From the NCBI RefSeq assembly GCF_918797505.1, contig NC_092795.1:6357434-6421433 (forward strand): a stretch of DNA of 64,000 nt. The letters run 5' to 3'. The position numbers were made by a program, and so were the translations under genes. Positions 51,427 through 62,280 of the stretch are shown here, in pieces (within the stretch, counting starts at the first letter, position 1; each line of letters opens with the position of its first letter). Below the pieces are notes generated by a model. That model saw nothing but the letters and a program-made list of their open reading frames with translations, was not told the origin of the DNA and searched no databases. This DNA is from Bemisia tabaci (Eukaryota; Arthropoda; Insecta; Hemiptera; Aleyrodidae).

Positions 51427-51700
51427 GCGGGCTGATTGTTGAAACTGATAGACAAAGCGATAGACAAAGAGGATATAAGGAGTATGGAGCAATCCTATTG
51501 GTAGAAATGGGTGGTTGTTATAGACTAAGGGAGAAAATGATGGACTAATCAAAGGGTCTCTTGTAGGTTGCCGTTAGTTAGTCTAGTGCCTACCTCCTCT
51601 ATCCATCGCAACCACCCGCTTCCAACAATAGGATCCCTCCATATCCTTATATCATCTTTGCCTATAGCTTTGCCTACCAATTTCAACAATCAGCCCGCAG
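51427..51700. repeat. GCGGGCTGATTG foldback element (best copy)
   Basis: GCGGGCTGATTGTTGAAACT to CAATTTCAACAATCAGCCCGC. ATCCTATTGGTAGAAATGGG pairs with CCCGCTTCCAACAATAGGAT. 274 bp. Confidence 0.9.
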
Positions 51701-51949
51701 CCCTGTAGGTACCCCCGAAAATCCGCCTTGTCTGCTTCTCGCTTTTCGGGAAACACGAGGGATCATAAATGTCTCATAGGTATGATCAGATCAGATGTGA
51801 GATCAGCTGACCGAGGGGACGACAGTTAGTGCTGTCAACCACGTCGCGACTACCTCCGCGTCGGACTTATCCCCTTAATTTCTGACATTAAATTCGTTTT
51901 TATTTACCCGACGATGGGCACTCAAACCCGAAATGATCATTGTGTATTA

Positions 51950-52087
51950 CACTGAAAAAAAAAACCTGCCGTGGAAGCCGTACTTACGGGCTACATAGAC
52001 ATACCGTCCGCGTTCCGGATGTAGCACCTGGAGCAATCAAAGCTGCGGCTCCAGTTCTTCTGGCTGGCTCTAACTTCTTTTTCAGTG
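51950..52087. repeat. Short derivative of the 13318-13770 element
   Basis: CACTGAAAAAAAAAACCTGC, GTACTTACGGGCTACATAGA, GGAGCAATCAAAGCTGCGGC and a TTTTTCAGTG end. It keeps the termini and one arm and lacks the central nested palindrome. Confidence 0.8.
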
Positions 52088-52258
52088 TGAAGTGCAATTA
52101 ACAAGTAAGAGGGTGTAATTGGTTATAGAAGAAGTTTTATTTGTCTATCCTTGCTTAAAAAGTTGGTAACCATAGAGGCGATAAAGCGTTATGCAGTAAC
52201 AAAGTATAAATGATATTTTTCATTCATTTTGATTTATGTTTTTTCTGTTGTGTTTCAG

Positions 52259-52303
52259 GTATGCGATCCTTGTCCTATCCATAGCTCAATACTTCACAAA
52301 AAG
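52259..52303 (+). CDS. Candidate 45-nt mini-exon
   Basis: A T-rich tract ending TTGTGTTTCAG precedes and GTAAATTATT follows. The 45 nt are 15 open codons in phase 0 (VCDPCPIHSSILHKK). The phases match the 26523-26579 candidate, and like it this segment begins with Val and ends with Lys. Unique in the window. No family recognised. Support would need RNA evidence or conservation in a related species. Confidence 0.3.
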
Positions 52304-52396
52304 GTAAATTATTAGTTCAGTAACACAACATTTTGGGTACTTTTGTTTTGTGTGGGGTTACTTTGTGTTCCTCCTTCCTTATTTCATCGTTTCTAG

Positions 52397-52617
52397 CACG
52401 AAGGAACGTAACTCCATTCCAAGGTTGCAAAATTGCAAAAAAAAATTCGAACTTTTACAAGCATGTACCTGTGCAATTTTTACAAAATTGCATGAGATCA
52501 GAGGGAAACCCCGTGAAATTTTCAGAAGAAATGCCCCAGATTTTCCTCATAATAATGCAATATGCGAGTGAAATTTGGCAGCATCTGATGCAGTTACGTT
52601 CTTTCGTCAGAATAGTG
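52397..52617. repeat. ACGAAAGAACGTAACT foldback element (copy 2)
   Basis: CACGAAGGAACGTAACTCCA and CAGTTACGTTCTTTCGTC are inverted. TTCCAAGGTTGCAAAATT weakly pairs with GAAATTTGGCAGCATC. About 220 bp. Confidence 0.7.
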
Positions 52618-52619
52618 AC

Positions 52620-53885
52620 GATTTACCAAACTATTGTGTTATTTCTTCTCTCAGCATACGTTAAAAAATCTTCGTTGCTATAATCGTCGAGAGAAAAATC
52701 ACCATCGGTGTTTCTCGGGCAAGTTTGGCGTCGTCCTTTATGTTACGATCTCGCGAGTAAACCGTATTGTATGCGGGGTGTTGGGGCGCTCTCGTTATTC
52801 GGAGGGGGAGGGGGGGGCAGTGCACGGTGAACAGCTTTTGGAATGATGCCAACTGCCACATTATGAGTTGGAAGGTGAATCAACTCTATTTTTCACGGCC
52901 AGTTCAATGTTCCCCATGCAAGTGCACCGAGACCAGAGCTCGGATGGCCTGACGTTTTTTGCCGTCCCTTCCAACCCCATATCGCTCATGAACTTATGGT
53001 ATTTGCTCTCGCTGTTTCAATCATCTCATCTTCTACACCCTTTTACCCTGAGTGAGGTTTTGTGAGCTTCAGCAGCTTTGCTTTTTCGAGCGTGCTCATT
53101 ACACCATCATACAGGGTGATCTAGACGCCCCGCGACACCCCTATCACCTTTGAATTCCGGCCTTTTCTCAGGGTGGTCCTCTTAAAATTTGGGTGAATGG
53201 GGTACAAAAAGCCGTTTCCTTTGACCCAGGAGCACTTACAAAATCTAAAGTTTCTATCTCCAGAAGTTACGCATGTGATGTCAGGTGCTGGTAGTGCGGT
53301 ACTTATGAATTACCTTGTAGTGCGAGAAAGTGTTCAACTGCTCACTGAGCCCTCATTTAAGGAACGGACGTAATGTGCCCTCAGATAAAGTCTGAACTAG
53401 AAAAAAATCACACGTTTTCTCTTCAAAATCATACTCTGGAAACGATTCACAAAACGGCTAGTACGTAAATCAACTCCTGAACGATTTATTAATAGTTTTT
53501 TTTTTTACTTTTTTACACGGGTCAATGAGAAGTAGATCATACAAATGTTGTCATTTACATTTTTGTCATTTACCAATGTGTATTCTAAACACTCTTTCGT
53601 GAAATTTTGAAAGAGGAAACATTTTATGTAGTGCTTTAATTCATATTTAGTCCATTTAATGAAATTGGAAAAAATAAAGACAGGGTTTAAACAGAAATAT
53701 CCTGGAGGATTTCCTCGCGAATCAAGAAAAAAATGCTAACATCAAGAATATGCTTACGCATCAAAGAGAAAGTCGCTCATATTAAGTAGGAATCTGCTTG
53801 AGCCAGTGGTGAAATCTACTCTTTAACGAACACTTTTTGTTGTCTTTATCATGCAATTTTAAATTAACCGTAGGTATCCGCAGAC
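52620..53885. other. AT-rich stretch, no gene recognised
   Basis: CAGGGTGATCTAGACGCCCC at about 53113 looks like the end of a TIR element, but its partner is not visible. Short T runs near 53500. Nothing else supported. Confidence 0.35.
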
Positions 53886-53889
53886 TCTT

Positions 53890-54345
53890 GGTTGGCTGTA
53901 TCTCTTTTTGTGCAGCAGACCCATTCCGCCTTCATTTCGAAAAGATACCAATCGCGCTCCCCCGTGCTGGAATAGTTGCATTTCCAGTCGTAACCACACT
54001 TACACCGTGAGAGGGCACGAAGATTTTGGTATCAATGTGAGTTTCGTGTGAGTTCACCTCCATTTAGATTCATTTAGAGAAGATACCAACAAGGTTCTCT
54101 CGTACTTATTCAATAATTGCATCTTCAGTCGTAAAGACTTGTATTGCAAGAGGAAATGCAGACTTTCGTTTCAACGTTATTCGTGTGTGATTTTAGCTAT
54201 AAATAATCTACTTAGTTGGCTGTATCCTTCTTTGCGTGAAAGACCCATTCTGCCTTCATTTAAAAAGATACCAACTGGGTTCTCCGGTGCTTCAATAGTT
54301 GCATACCTTGTCGCAACCTCACGTATCGTCAGAGGAAACGCAGAA
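53890..54345 (+). repeat. Long-period tandem repeat, three diverged units
   Basis: AAAAGATACCAA-type blocks at about 53940, 54079 and 54261 are each followed by CTCC or CTCT, GTGCTKSAATAGTTGCAT and CAGTCGTAA or similar. TTGGCTGTATC and ACCCATTCYGCCTTCAT precede the first and third. The GAATAGTTGCAT block links it distantly to the 90-bp repeat. Confidence 0.7.
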
Positions 54346-54349
54346 GTTA

Positions 54350-54690
54350 ACCATCGGAACTCGACAAAGCGCGTTATTCTGCTTTTCTCTCTCCTTTCCT
54401 CCCCTTTTCTCGTTCGATGAGGAGTCGAGCATATTTTCCTGCAGTTTTTGTCCGATGTCAATGAGATGTGAACGTTTAACAGTTGGAACAATTCAGAGTG
54501 TTGAAAGCGTACTTACAACAGTGCAGTCCGGGCAACCGTGCGTGTACACAGTTCGCGTCGCTTCCTATTCTTTTCAGAATGATACTTATCTCACTTCTAT
54601 GGAGGAACGAGTAAACACTTATCTCGATTGCGGTGTTGCGGAATTTCCGCCTTCACTCCATTCGTTTCCGTCCACCGAAAAAAGACCCTG
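54350..54690. other. Unique stretch with open frame, not supported
   Basis: A frame of 143 codons (54299-54730) starts in the tandem repeat and ends in another repeat. Its middle has ordinary composition, but CGATTGCGGTGTTGCGGAA near 54627 is a dispersed repeat end, so I do not call it a gene. Confidence 0.35.
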
Positions 54691-54694
54691 GTTC

Positions 54695-54800
54695 AACACT
54701 GAAAAAAAAAGTAGCTTGGACCAAGCATGATGATTCTTGAATTTGCCGCCAAGAATTTTTTTTATCTTGCTTTGAGAAGCAAGAAGAATGAATTTTGGGT
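54695..54800. repeat. Dispersed repeat shared with 35815-36000
   Basis: CACTGAAAAAAAAAGTAGCT, ATGATTCTTGAATTTGCCGC and CAAGAATTTTTTTTATCTTG. Confidence 0.65.
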
Positions 54801-54920
54801 AACGCCAATGGACCCCATCGACTGTTTCTCCGAAGCTAATCATTTTTTCGTAACCATGATCTTGAAAGCCACAGATTCTTTTCACGCTTTCAGGAATATT
54901 TAAAGGGAACTCGTAAACAA

Positions 54921-55100
54921 AGGGTGTCTACAAGTCCGGAATTTCCGGAAAAAGTACTGATTTTTTAAGGGCGGTCCGGAAGTACTAAAAAATTGCGGAA
55001 ATTTCGCAAGGAATCGGGAATTCTGTCTCATTTTTTTGGCATTTTTGTCGCAATTTGAGCGAGAAATTCAAATCTTTGAAATTTTCGAATTTTGAAATTT
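54921..55100 (+). repeat. CAGGGTGTCTACAAGTCCGG repeat (copy 2)
   Basis: AGGGTGTCTACAAGTCCGGA, GGCGGTCCGGAAGTACTAAA and GAGCGAGAAATTCAAATC align with 46992-47170. Confidence 0.8.
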
Positions 55101-55377
55101 GAATAATCGAAAAATACAGAAAATTTGCAATAGACGATCGCATTTTCTAACCCCAGTCATCAATATTTTACATCCAATTTTCAAGTTTTTTCTCTTTAAA
55201 ATTTTCGTCGGAAGGATGCAACGCCGAAGAAACAAGTTTGCATCAGAGACACAAGACGGGTCTATAAATCAAACTCGCGTCCCTTATCTGCTCGTGTAGG
55301 GCTGGGACGCAAACCGAGGTCTGATGCAGTCCTCACCAAGCAGGTGTGGGACTCAAAAAAGTTAGGAAACGCTAATT

Positions 55378-55514
55378 GGACTGCATCTTGCAATTTGGAG
55401 CTATAAATTCTGACTCTTCTGGAAAAACACTTATGTGCACAGGGAAACTAATGGCACATACGTTGTTTTTAAATCGGGCTAGAATTTATAGTTCCAAATT
55501 GCAAAATGCAGTCC
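55378..55514. repeat. Foldback MITE with TTTGCAATTTGGAAC ends (copy 2)
   Basis: GGACTGCATCTTGCAATTTG and CAAATTGCAAAATGCAGTCC are inverted. AATT flanks both sides. Same body as 20087-20211. Confidence 0.9.
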
Positions 55515-55519
55515 AATTG

Positions 55520-56740
55520 ACCCACCCGTCTTGTGGCTCCTGCGTAAAAGTTCCTCCGTGCGCAAATTTGATTTCAATCCTGGATCCATTTAGAGCGGGA
55601 TCAATGACCGTATCATCGCAACCTTTGTCCGTCGAAATCCCGAGATGGAGGAGGGGCAGGAGGATTGTTTAACGTAGGTTAAACTTCATTAACATCCTTC
55701 GGCCGTGAACAAAGCGCCTCAAATTCCTCCGGAGTGAGTGTCAGGAAAAATACCGACCTATTAAGTTAAGTACAACTTTATTAAACATAAAATTGAGCCT
55801 TGCAAACTTTCGGCGCGGATATCTGCGCTGAAGGGACTCCCGGCGAAGAAAGGAAGTTTACAGTAAACTTTTCACTCGCTCCGATAACAACTTGTGTACA
55901 ATTTCACACGCAATATTCTCCGGCTTAAACTTGAACGGGGGAAATAATTTCGCTAAAAAATATGAGCGGTTCGCGTTGTTCTCACTCTTATCTCGGCTTC
56001 TGCTCCTGTCATCAGAATGCTCCCTCCGCTGATCTCGCTGCACTTTAAAGATTATCTTGCGGCGAAACTGCTGATGCACCGCCGAGCCAACTGGATTTCC
56101 AGCCTGCGTTTCCCCTGAATTTTTAGCGGTTTTTTATTTCGTGTCCCCGCTCCCGAGATCCCTGAAATGTTTTCCAGGAGCGGCGCACGGACGTTTATCC
56201 AGGGCAAAAGTAAGATTAGGATAAAAATTATCATAACGGCACGCCGCCGTTCGGATTATTCAAAATGCTCTCCGTCACCGTCCTAAATGCATAATTGAAT
56301 TCTATGACGTCGGAAACAAATTTCCGAAATCAAGATAACTCTGGAATCGTGACGTTTAATAACATGCCGTCTCCCTTTTTGCATTTTATTTTCGACTCCT
56401 CCTTCGAACTTTTCACAACCAAGTTCTAGACTTTTCTAAGCATATTTACCCTGCTGTGGAATAGAAATTTTTTTGCGCTCCGAACGGTTCATTGCTGTCG
56501 AATTCAGAAACTCTAGTTATAGCTAAATGATATGCATTGTAAAATATTGGTCTAATGAGTTGAATGGTAGTTACCATATTTTCCGAGGGAGGCGAAAAAT
56601 TAAGAAAATTTGATTCAAATTTTAAAAAAAATAGAAAATAAGCTATGAGTGTTTTTTGGTGAGATGATTTTTAATTCAGGAAATTAGGGGAGAAAAGTAA
56701 GCCTAACCCTGAAATGAAGTGACCTGTTTTCGTGTTACAA
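55520..56740. other. Unique stretch with CpG-containing part
   Basis: 55540-56330 is unique and moderately GC-rich with open frames of 60-98 codons on both strands and no recognisable product. 56330-56740 is AT-rich. Confidence 0.35.
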
Positions 56741-56744
56741 AAAT

Positions 56745-56790
56745 TCTTATTATTCTTCTTCTTCTTCCTCCTCTTCTTCTTCTTCTTCTA
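56745..56790. repeat. TTC-type microsatellite
   Basis: Imperfect run of TTC and CTC triplets (about 14). Confidence 0.9.
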
Positions 56791-57181
56791 CGAACGACTA
56801 GGGCATAGCCCTGTTTATCAGGTCATCCAGTATCGAGCACAATAAATTATATAAATATTTAACATATAAAGATCACTAAAAATAAAGACCTCGTCAGATC
56901 AATAAAAACAGCAATAACAAGCAGTGAACTCCAACACAATGTGTTGATAAGGCGCGTCATTAACTCGCACATATCAACCCCTTTAGTTTTCATTTACAGA
57001 GATTTCAAAATAGGCAAACAGCATAAAAAGAGAATTCACGATCCAACACTGCGAGGTCAAAGACGCACCTTGACGAGACCGTGTATTGTGAAAGTAGAAA
57101 GCTATTCGATCGAATTTAAGTTTTTTGATCTGCCTCAAGCAAAATCTTATCAGATTCTTGAAGAAAAGTGCTACGGAATAA

Positions 57182-58205
57182 TTTAAGCGAAGAAAGGAAA
57201 AATTCTGTCGAACTCCTAGAAGATAAAGTCGATTTAAAGGTATTTTGGGGCTAAAATACCCAAATCACCGGTAGTAAAAATCCCGTTATATTATTGAAAA
57301 GAAATTGACTCGATATAAATGCAATTGCATTAAATACGTCTTGATTTTGTTATTTTAAACGTCTTTCCATGCAAAGAAGTTCAACCATGTCGTTGCTTTA
57401 TTCATTCATGAATTGAAAGTAAGCAATCTACATCCCGAAAATCTACTGATTTGCCGTAAAAAATTGCAGAAACTTGATATACCAGGTCGATGCACCCACT
57501 CGTTGAATTTACCAACCAATTTTGTGAGTGCAAATGTGTAAGAATCAATATGCTATAGTCATTTTGGGTGCATTTATTTTTCATGAAACAATAATAATTT
57601 CAATCCCGAAAAACCATCAATTTTCGTATAAAATCGAAAAAATCAAAATATGTCAACTCCCCGACGTGAAAATTAGATTCTACGTATGTAAAATGTAAAT
57701 ACTTATGTATCGATATGCTGAACAGAACTATGTGTGGACAGTCAGAAGCCCGCGGCAACATTAATTCAACAGAAAAACTGTAAAAATTAGATAGGATTTT
57801 AGCCGCTTTGCCCGCCTCTCCTCGCTACTTACAACAAACCGTTCTTATACTCATCTCAAAATTTTTCTCAGAGCTTTGGGTTATTATCAGCTTCCATTTA
57901 AACTCCGGTTCGATGGCCGAATCGGCTGCCAAAAAAGCAAGCCACTGTTGAGGGGTTCTATGAGAAATTCGTGATATTATCGGCTCTCAGGAAATCACCC
58001 CATGGCTAAAATTGGTGGTATAAATGTTTAAGTGCTTAAAATAATCGTATTCAAGAAACTAAGGAATTAAACTATGGAGTCAATTTCTTTTTAATAATAT
58101 AACGAATTTACTACCGGTGATTTAGCTATTATAGCCCCAGAATACTTTTAAAGCGCCTTTGCGTTCCAGAATCTCGACGGAATTTTTTTTTTTTTTTTGC
58201 TTAAA
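57182..58205. mobile_element. 1-kb foldback element with long TIRs
   Basis: The left arm (about 57182-57365) and right arm (about 58030-58205) are inverted with about 75-80% pairing by eye. AAATCACCGGTAGTAAA, TTATATTATT and AAAGAAATTGACTC are strictly shared. The outer part includes TTTAAGC and AAAATTCTGTCGA against TCGACGGAATTTT. The right end holds a run of about 18 Ts. The roughly 660-bp centre has no credible ORF. Target duplication unclear. Confidence 0.75.
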
Positions 58206-58209
58206 CGAT

Positions 58210-58700
58210 TCAAGAAACATTGTAGTTAAAAATATAAAGATTTTTCGATTTGGACGTATGAAAAATGTTTAACTCGTTCAGGCACACCGTGTATTGTATG
58301 GAGTACTGCTGTTATTCGACCGTTGTCTTCAGGTCAAAATTCTTACAAAGAAGCCCCTTGCAAGAGGCAAATTTTTTGTAATTTCTCCCAGTTTTTTCAG
58401 CGTTAGGTATATAAATGAATTGTTTGTCAAATTTTGAGGTCAATTATATTTAATTGTAATTTATACTTTCTTTTTTTCCCCTTCATTTTATTTTTCGTAT
58501 CGAGGAGTCGAGGTTTTGTTGATTTCTTCGGATTTCGATTACTGTAACTTCTCTTCTATTCGGCCGATTTTTATGAATGAGGTCTCTTTTTATTTGTGTT
58601 TTAACGGAGAGTAAGGAAAAAATTGCTAAATACATGCGAAACAATTTTTTTGAAAATTGGATGAATCCTAGCGTGACGGTGAAATGGTTAATGAAGCGTG
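58210..58700. other. AT-rich unique stretch
   Basis: Nothing supported. Confidence 0.4.
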
Positions 58701-58871
58701 AGTAATTGGGGTACGGGTATCGGCCGCGTTGGGACCCAAGGCCCATTGTTCTTCGTGACGCCGACGCAGTGATCAGGAGCGTGGGGACGAGAGGGCTTAG
58801 TGGACTCCTGTATGAGCCACGTTTAGCAAATGGTCTAATGAGTCTCGAGGCTCATCACAGATTGCACTTAC

Positions 58872-58991
58872 CTCTATCCTGGTGGCCCCGGCTATCAGAG
58901 CAAGGAGTACCAACTTTTGAAAAGGATAACAGTGTTGTGGAGATATGTCAAAGCAACGTTGTGAACAAAACGGAGTGAGTGAAATTCTCAT
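58872..58991 (-). CDS. Candidate signal-peptide exon with strong donor
   Basis: From ATG at 58991 the minus strand encodes 40 codons ending FQKLVLLALIAGATRIE, a hydrophobic run like the core of a signal peptide. GTAAGTGC follows directly after GAG, a near-perfect donor (58871-58864). The amino-terminal part before the hydrophobic run is long (about 26 residues) for a signal peptide. The plus strand is also open here (58706-58978) and ends at a GTGAGTG donor-like site, so the two readings compete. No downstream exon is recognised. Confidence 0.2.
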
Positions 58992-58999
58992 TCAAGGAG

Positions 59000-60200
59000 T
59001 GCCGAACTGGTCAGCCATCCTCGAATCAGTTCGCTTGCTTCCGCTTATATATGCATATTTTAAATCAGCGCGCCCCATTCTAAGGTTTTTTTAAAAAAAA
59101 ACCAAGAAACGTAGACTCTTGGTATTCATTACACATAAACTAGCGAGCCCCAGAATGAGAAACAAATTTTAATCATTATTATTGACGGATTAGTAAACTT
59201 TTTACACGCTTTGGAAAATCTCAGAAGTTCGCGGTAGTCACTTTTCGGTAAGGAACTAGGGGACTCGGTTATTGTATCGAGGGGGGGGGTCGAAACGATC
59301 GCAAAGGCGGTATACTACGTATACGCGCCAAAATCTTCAATCGTCCTTAGGGGAAGAGAGTCAGCTTTGTGTCCATCTCTTAGGCGGTCGTCCAAGTAAT
59401 CTTACCGGTAATTACTTCTGTTAATCACAAAAACAAATCGCAATACTGTATTCCTATCAGATTCAAAATTAAAAAATTCACCAAAAACGTTAATGTGATT
59501 AAATTAAAATCTTGGTATAAATTGTTGAATTCTTTCATTAAAATTCTTAGATTCATCGAGCGTGATCCTGTGCTCTATATCCCTATTTACAATAATTAAG
59601 TGTCCTAACAGACATGTTTGTTGTAGTGAAGATTATCAAACTTGGGATGTGGCTGTGAATTTAATTTAAGTCTCTCCGTAATCTCGCTATACGAGATTGG
59701 CCTTTTATTTATTGCTTCTTGCGACGTTGTCAAAGTCTTTCCCTATCCGCGCGAAATCTCGAGAATAAAGCCGACGAAATCACAAAGGTGACAAGACTCA
59801 CACATTTGATTGTACAATAAGTACGCCAAAAGATATCACGAATAGGTGGAACGTCCAGGTGTTCGGTTTTTTTGCTCGATCATGAACGTTTTTCGGACCT
59901 GAAAAAGAATAAAAAAGTTAAAATCTCAGCACAAAGCGCGGGAAATTATGGTGCGAAATCTGACAAACAAGTCGCGAAGAACTCATTTGTTCTGATGGCC
60001 AACCCGGGGTGAAAACAGGGGACACACGGCATGTGCGCTCCAGAAATCGGATGAAAAAGTGAAAATCAACAACTTAAACCATTCTTCTCACTTAAAACTT
60101 TTCTGACCCTTTTCTCCCTTCCTCCCTCTGCACCCTTTCTCCCTTTTCCCCCCGATGTGGCGCCTACTTTTCCCTCCTCCAATTCCTCTCTTTCTATTAA
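59000..60200. other. Unique stretch, pyrimidine-rich at the right
   Basis: No repeats recognised. 60085-60190 is strongly pyrimidine-rich and leads into an ACAG acceptor. Confidence 0.35.
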
Positions 60201-60204
60201 ACAG

Positions 60205-60255
60205 GATCCATTTCTCGTAAGCTCAACGCCCATCGAAGATTACCATGAAAATTAA
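60205..60255 (+). CDS. Candidate terminal exon
   Basis: After a long pyrimidine tract ending TTTCTATTAAACAG, phase 0 reads DPFLVSSTPIEDYHEN and then TAA. An internal GTAAGC could instead act as a donor at 60217. Phase fits the 26523 and 52259 candidates. No polyadenylation signal is obvious close downstream. Weak on its own. Confidence 0.2.
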   Translation, partial: DPFLVSSTPIEDYHEN

Positions 60256-60436
60256 TTACCAAATGAAGAAAACCCGAGATTCAAAGTCTGAAGACGTTAT
60301 TATGTGATTTGGTGCTATTGTAAGGCTGTGCGTAGAGTTACACGCTGTAAAGAACCTTAATGTCCTTGCTACATGAACTTCTGATCGGGAAATTTCATCT
60401 AAATTTGGTCTTGCGTATTCATGAATCGTTATTATA

Positions 60437-60590
60437 TCCCGTAGGTTGTCGTTAGTTTGTCCATTACTCCTTTCCTTTACCCTGTGCAACTTCCCGCCTC
60501 CACCCATAGGATCGCTCCAATTTCTCTTAGTTTGTCTTCTTTTTCTGGCGATATGTCTGACAATTTCAATAATTAGCCCTTTGCTCTGTT
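60437..60590. repeat. GCGGGCTGATTG foldback, right half
   Basis: GTAGGTTGTCGTTAGTTTGT, CCGCCTCCACCCATAGGATC and GACAATTTCAATAATTAGCCC match 51560-51700. Confidence 0.75.
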
Positions 60591-60599
60591 GGGGATTTT

Positions 60600-61080
60600 T
60601 CATCGATTTTTTTTGAGAAATTGATTTTTTAACCACGGTGGCATTGGGGTCAGATTAATCGTGTAAATCTATATTTTTCCTCAAAATAGAAAATGTCTAT
60701 ATTTGCAACCTCAATGTATTTTGTCGGCACGTGAGTCGATTTTGAGACCAAAATTTTAGCAAGCCTCTCGGAAATTGTTTTTCAATTTTTTTTACTGAGT
60801 GCAAATTCTGAGCCAATTTCCGATTTTCTGTCTCGATTTAAATCTATTCAATAGGATTTTCCAAAAAAATCAAAAATTTGGATTTGTTTAATCGATTTTT
60901 TCAACAAAATTTCAGCACTGAAATTTTTGTACTCACAACAAGAATCGAAAATCGATATTTTACACAGCGCAGATAGGGCTATGCCTTGTCTTATCTTGCC
61001 AAACAAACCAGTTAAAATTTCAACAATCATGCTGCAGGTGTAGATAATGCAATTTCGGTCAAATCCGTCCCAATATATGT
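60600..61080. other. AT-rich stretch
   Basis: No supported gene. It may include the eroded left half of the foldback whose right end is at 61253. Confidence 0.35.
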
Positions 61081-61088
61081 CAATTTTA

Positions 61089-61251
61089 CAGTCGCGCGGC
61101 GTGCATTGCGATAAATCGATTGATCTGCATTTCAACCTATATAATAGGTCCGATAAACAGCATGTTCACAACGAACACCTTAATAATCGACTTTTTTCCG
61201 TAACTTCAGATGGGAGGAAATGTATAGTCGATCATTCTCGCCCCGCCACTG
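61089..61251. mobile_element. hAT-like MITE, copy 6, perfect 8-bp duplication
   Basis: CAGTCGCGCGGCGTGCATTG to TCTCGCCCCGCCACTG, 163 bp. CAATTTTA is present at 61081-61088 and 61252-61259. This independently supports the 8-bp duplication seen at 17207/17388. Confidence 0.9.
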
Positions 61252-61252
61252 C

Positions 61253-61316
61253 AATTTTATCGAAAAAATTCCGCAACATTGGAATGCTCCCCCGGCGTTT
61301 TCCTTCGGCGCGGCAA
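61253..61316. repeat. CTGCCGTGCTAAGG foldback, right end
   Basis: AAATTCCGCAACATTGGAAT and CCCGGCGTTTTCCTTCGGCG CGGCA, directly after the MITE. Confidence 0.6.
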
Positions 61317-61345
61317 TATCTCTAAAGCCGTGAGGTAAACATCAC

Positions 61346-61588
61346 GCCGCACATGGGACCGAATCAATAGGAGAATTCGGACAAAATCTAGACATTTTGA
61401 AAGCTCAAATTTTCAAAAATATGAGAAAAAGAAGTTCAAGAGTGGTTCCAACGATTTTTTCGTGAAATTTACTTTTAGAAACACCCCTTGAAATTGAATT
61501 TGTGACGAAATGAACATCAAAATTAGAAATTTCAGCCAACAATTTTATGTTCGACCTCTTCTGTTGGCTTGTGCCACTGTGCGCCGCG
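61346..61588 (-). repeat. CACAGTGGATCGAGTCAAT foldback (minus)
   Basis: GGGACCGAATCAATAGGAGA, GTGGTTCCAACGATTTTTTC, CACCCCTTGAAATTGAATTT and TTCTGTTGGCTTGTGCCACT follow the minus-strand order of 11288-11527. Confidence 0.85.
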
Positions 61589-61594
61589 GGAGCC

Positions 61595-62140
61595 TACGAG
61601 TGTAATTTTATTCGAGGGTACCAACGAACCGAGACCGGGGCGAGTGTGATAAAAAAAAAAGTCAATAGTCGCACGGTAGGGTGGGCAGCTGAGGAGGCCG
61701 CAGTCGGCATTCATTAAAACAGACATCAAACAGCCTCCGTATCTTTAATCTCGTCAATGCCTAAAAAAAAAAGCGATAGTAACGAACTCTGGAGGCGAAT
61801 AATTCTCCACCATGAATAAGAGCTCATTTGCTGGAATCTGGAGCCGCGCTGAGGCGGGAACAGCGTACCGCCGAACGGAAAGCCGGTGGAGATACGGGGT
61901 TTTGCGTCGGGCGGCGGGAGGCGAGGGTCCTCCTTCTAGTGGCAACACTCGTCGTCGTCGGTCGGCGCAAAGGGAAGAAAGTGCAAAATAATTAGACGTA
62001 CATCACGCAGCCACACACAAAGTACGGAATTGATTAAGGATGTTTTTCGCCCGCCTCAAAGGGACATAAATTGAGGACCGAGGGGATCCAGGGTTCTTGC
62101 CAGATTTCGTCCGCGGTGGCGCCTAACGACGAGGCGCGGT
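61595..62140. other. Unique stretch, partly CpG-rich
   Basis: No repeat match and no supported gene. 61845-61960 is CpG-rich. Confidence 0.35.
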
Positions 62141-62145
62141 GTCGT

Positions 62146-62280
62146 TCTCCCGTCCTAAGGAAAAACACCGTATGAGCCCTCAAGCGTTGCCAAATTTTCT
62201 TTGACAAATTACACATTTTCGGGAAAATAGTATAATATTCCATCTTCTTCCCAGATTTTTCAGAGAATTTTGTTCGTTAC
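62146..62280 (+). repeat. CTGCCGTGCTAAGG foldback, left half cut by insertion
   Basis: CTCCCGTCCTAAGGAAAAAC, CACCGTATGAGCC and GTTGCCAAATTTTC, then CAGAGAATTTTGTTCG stops where the CCCGGTAAAAATTGGC end begins. Confidence 0.85.

Noticed and set aside
54299..54730. 143-codon plus-strand open frame with ordinary-looking centre
   Set aside because: Begins in a tandem repeat and ends in dispersed repeats. The CGATTGCGGTGTTGCGG block recurs elsewhere as a repeat end.
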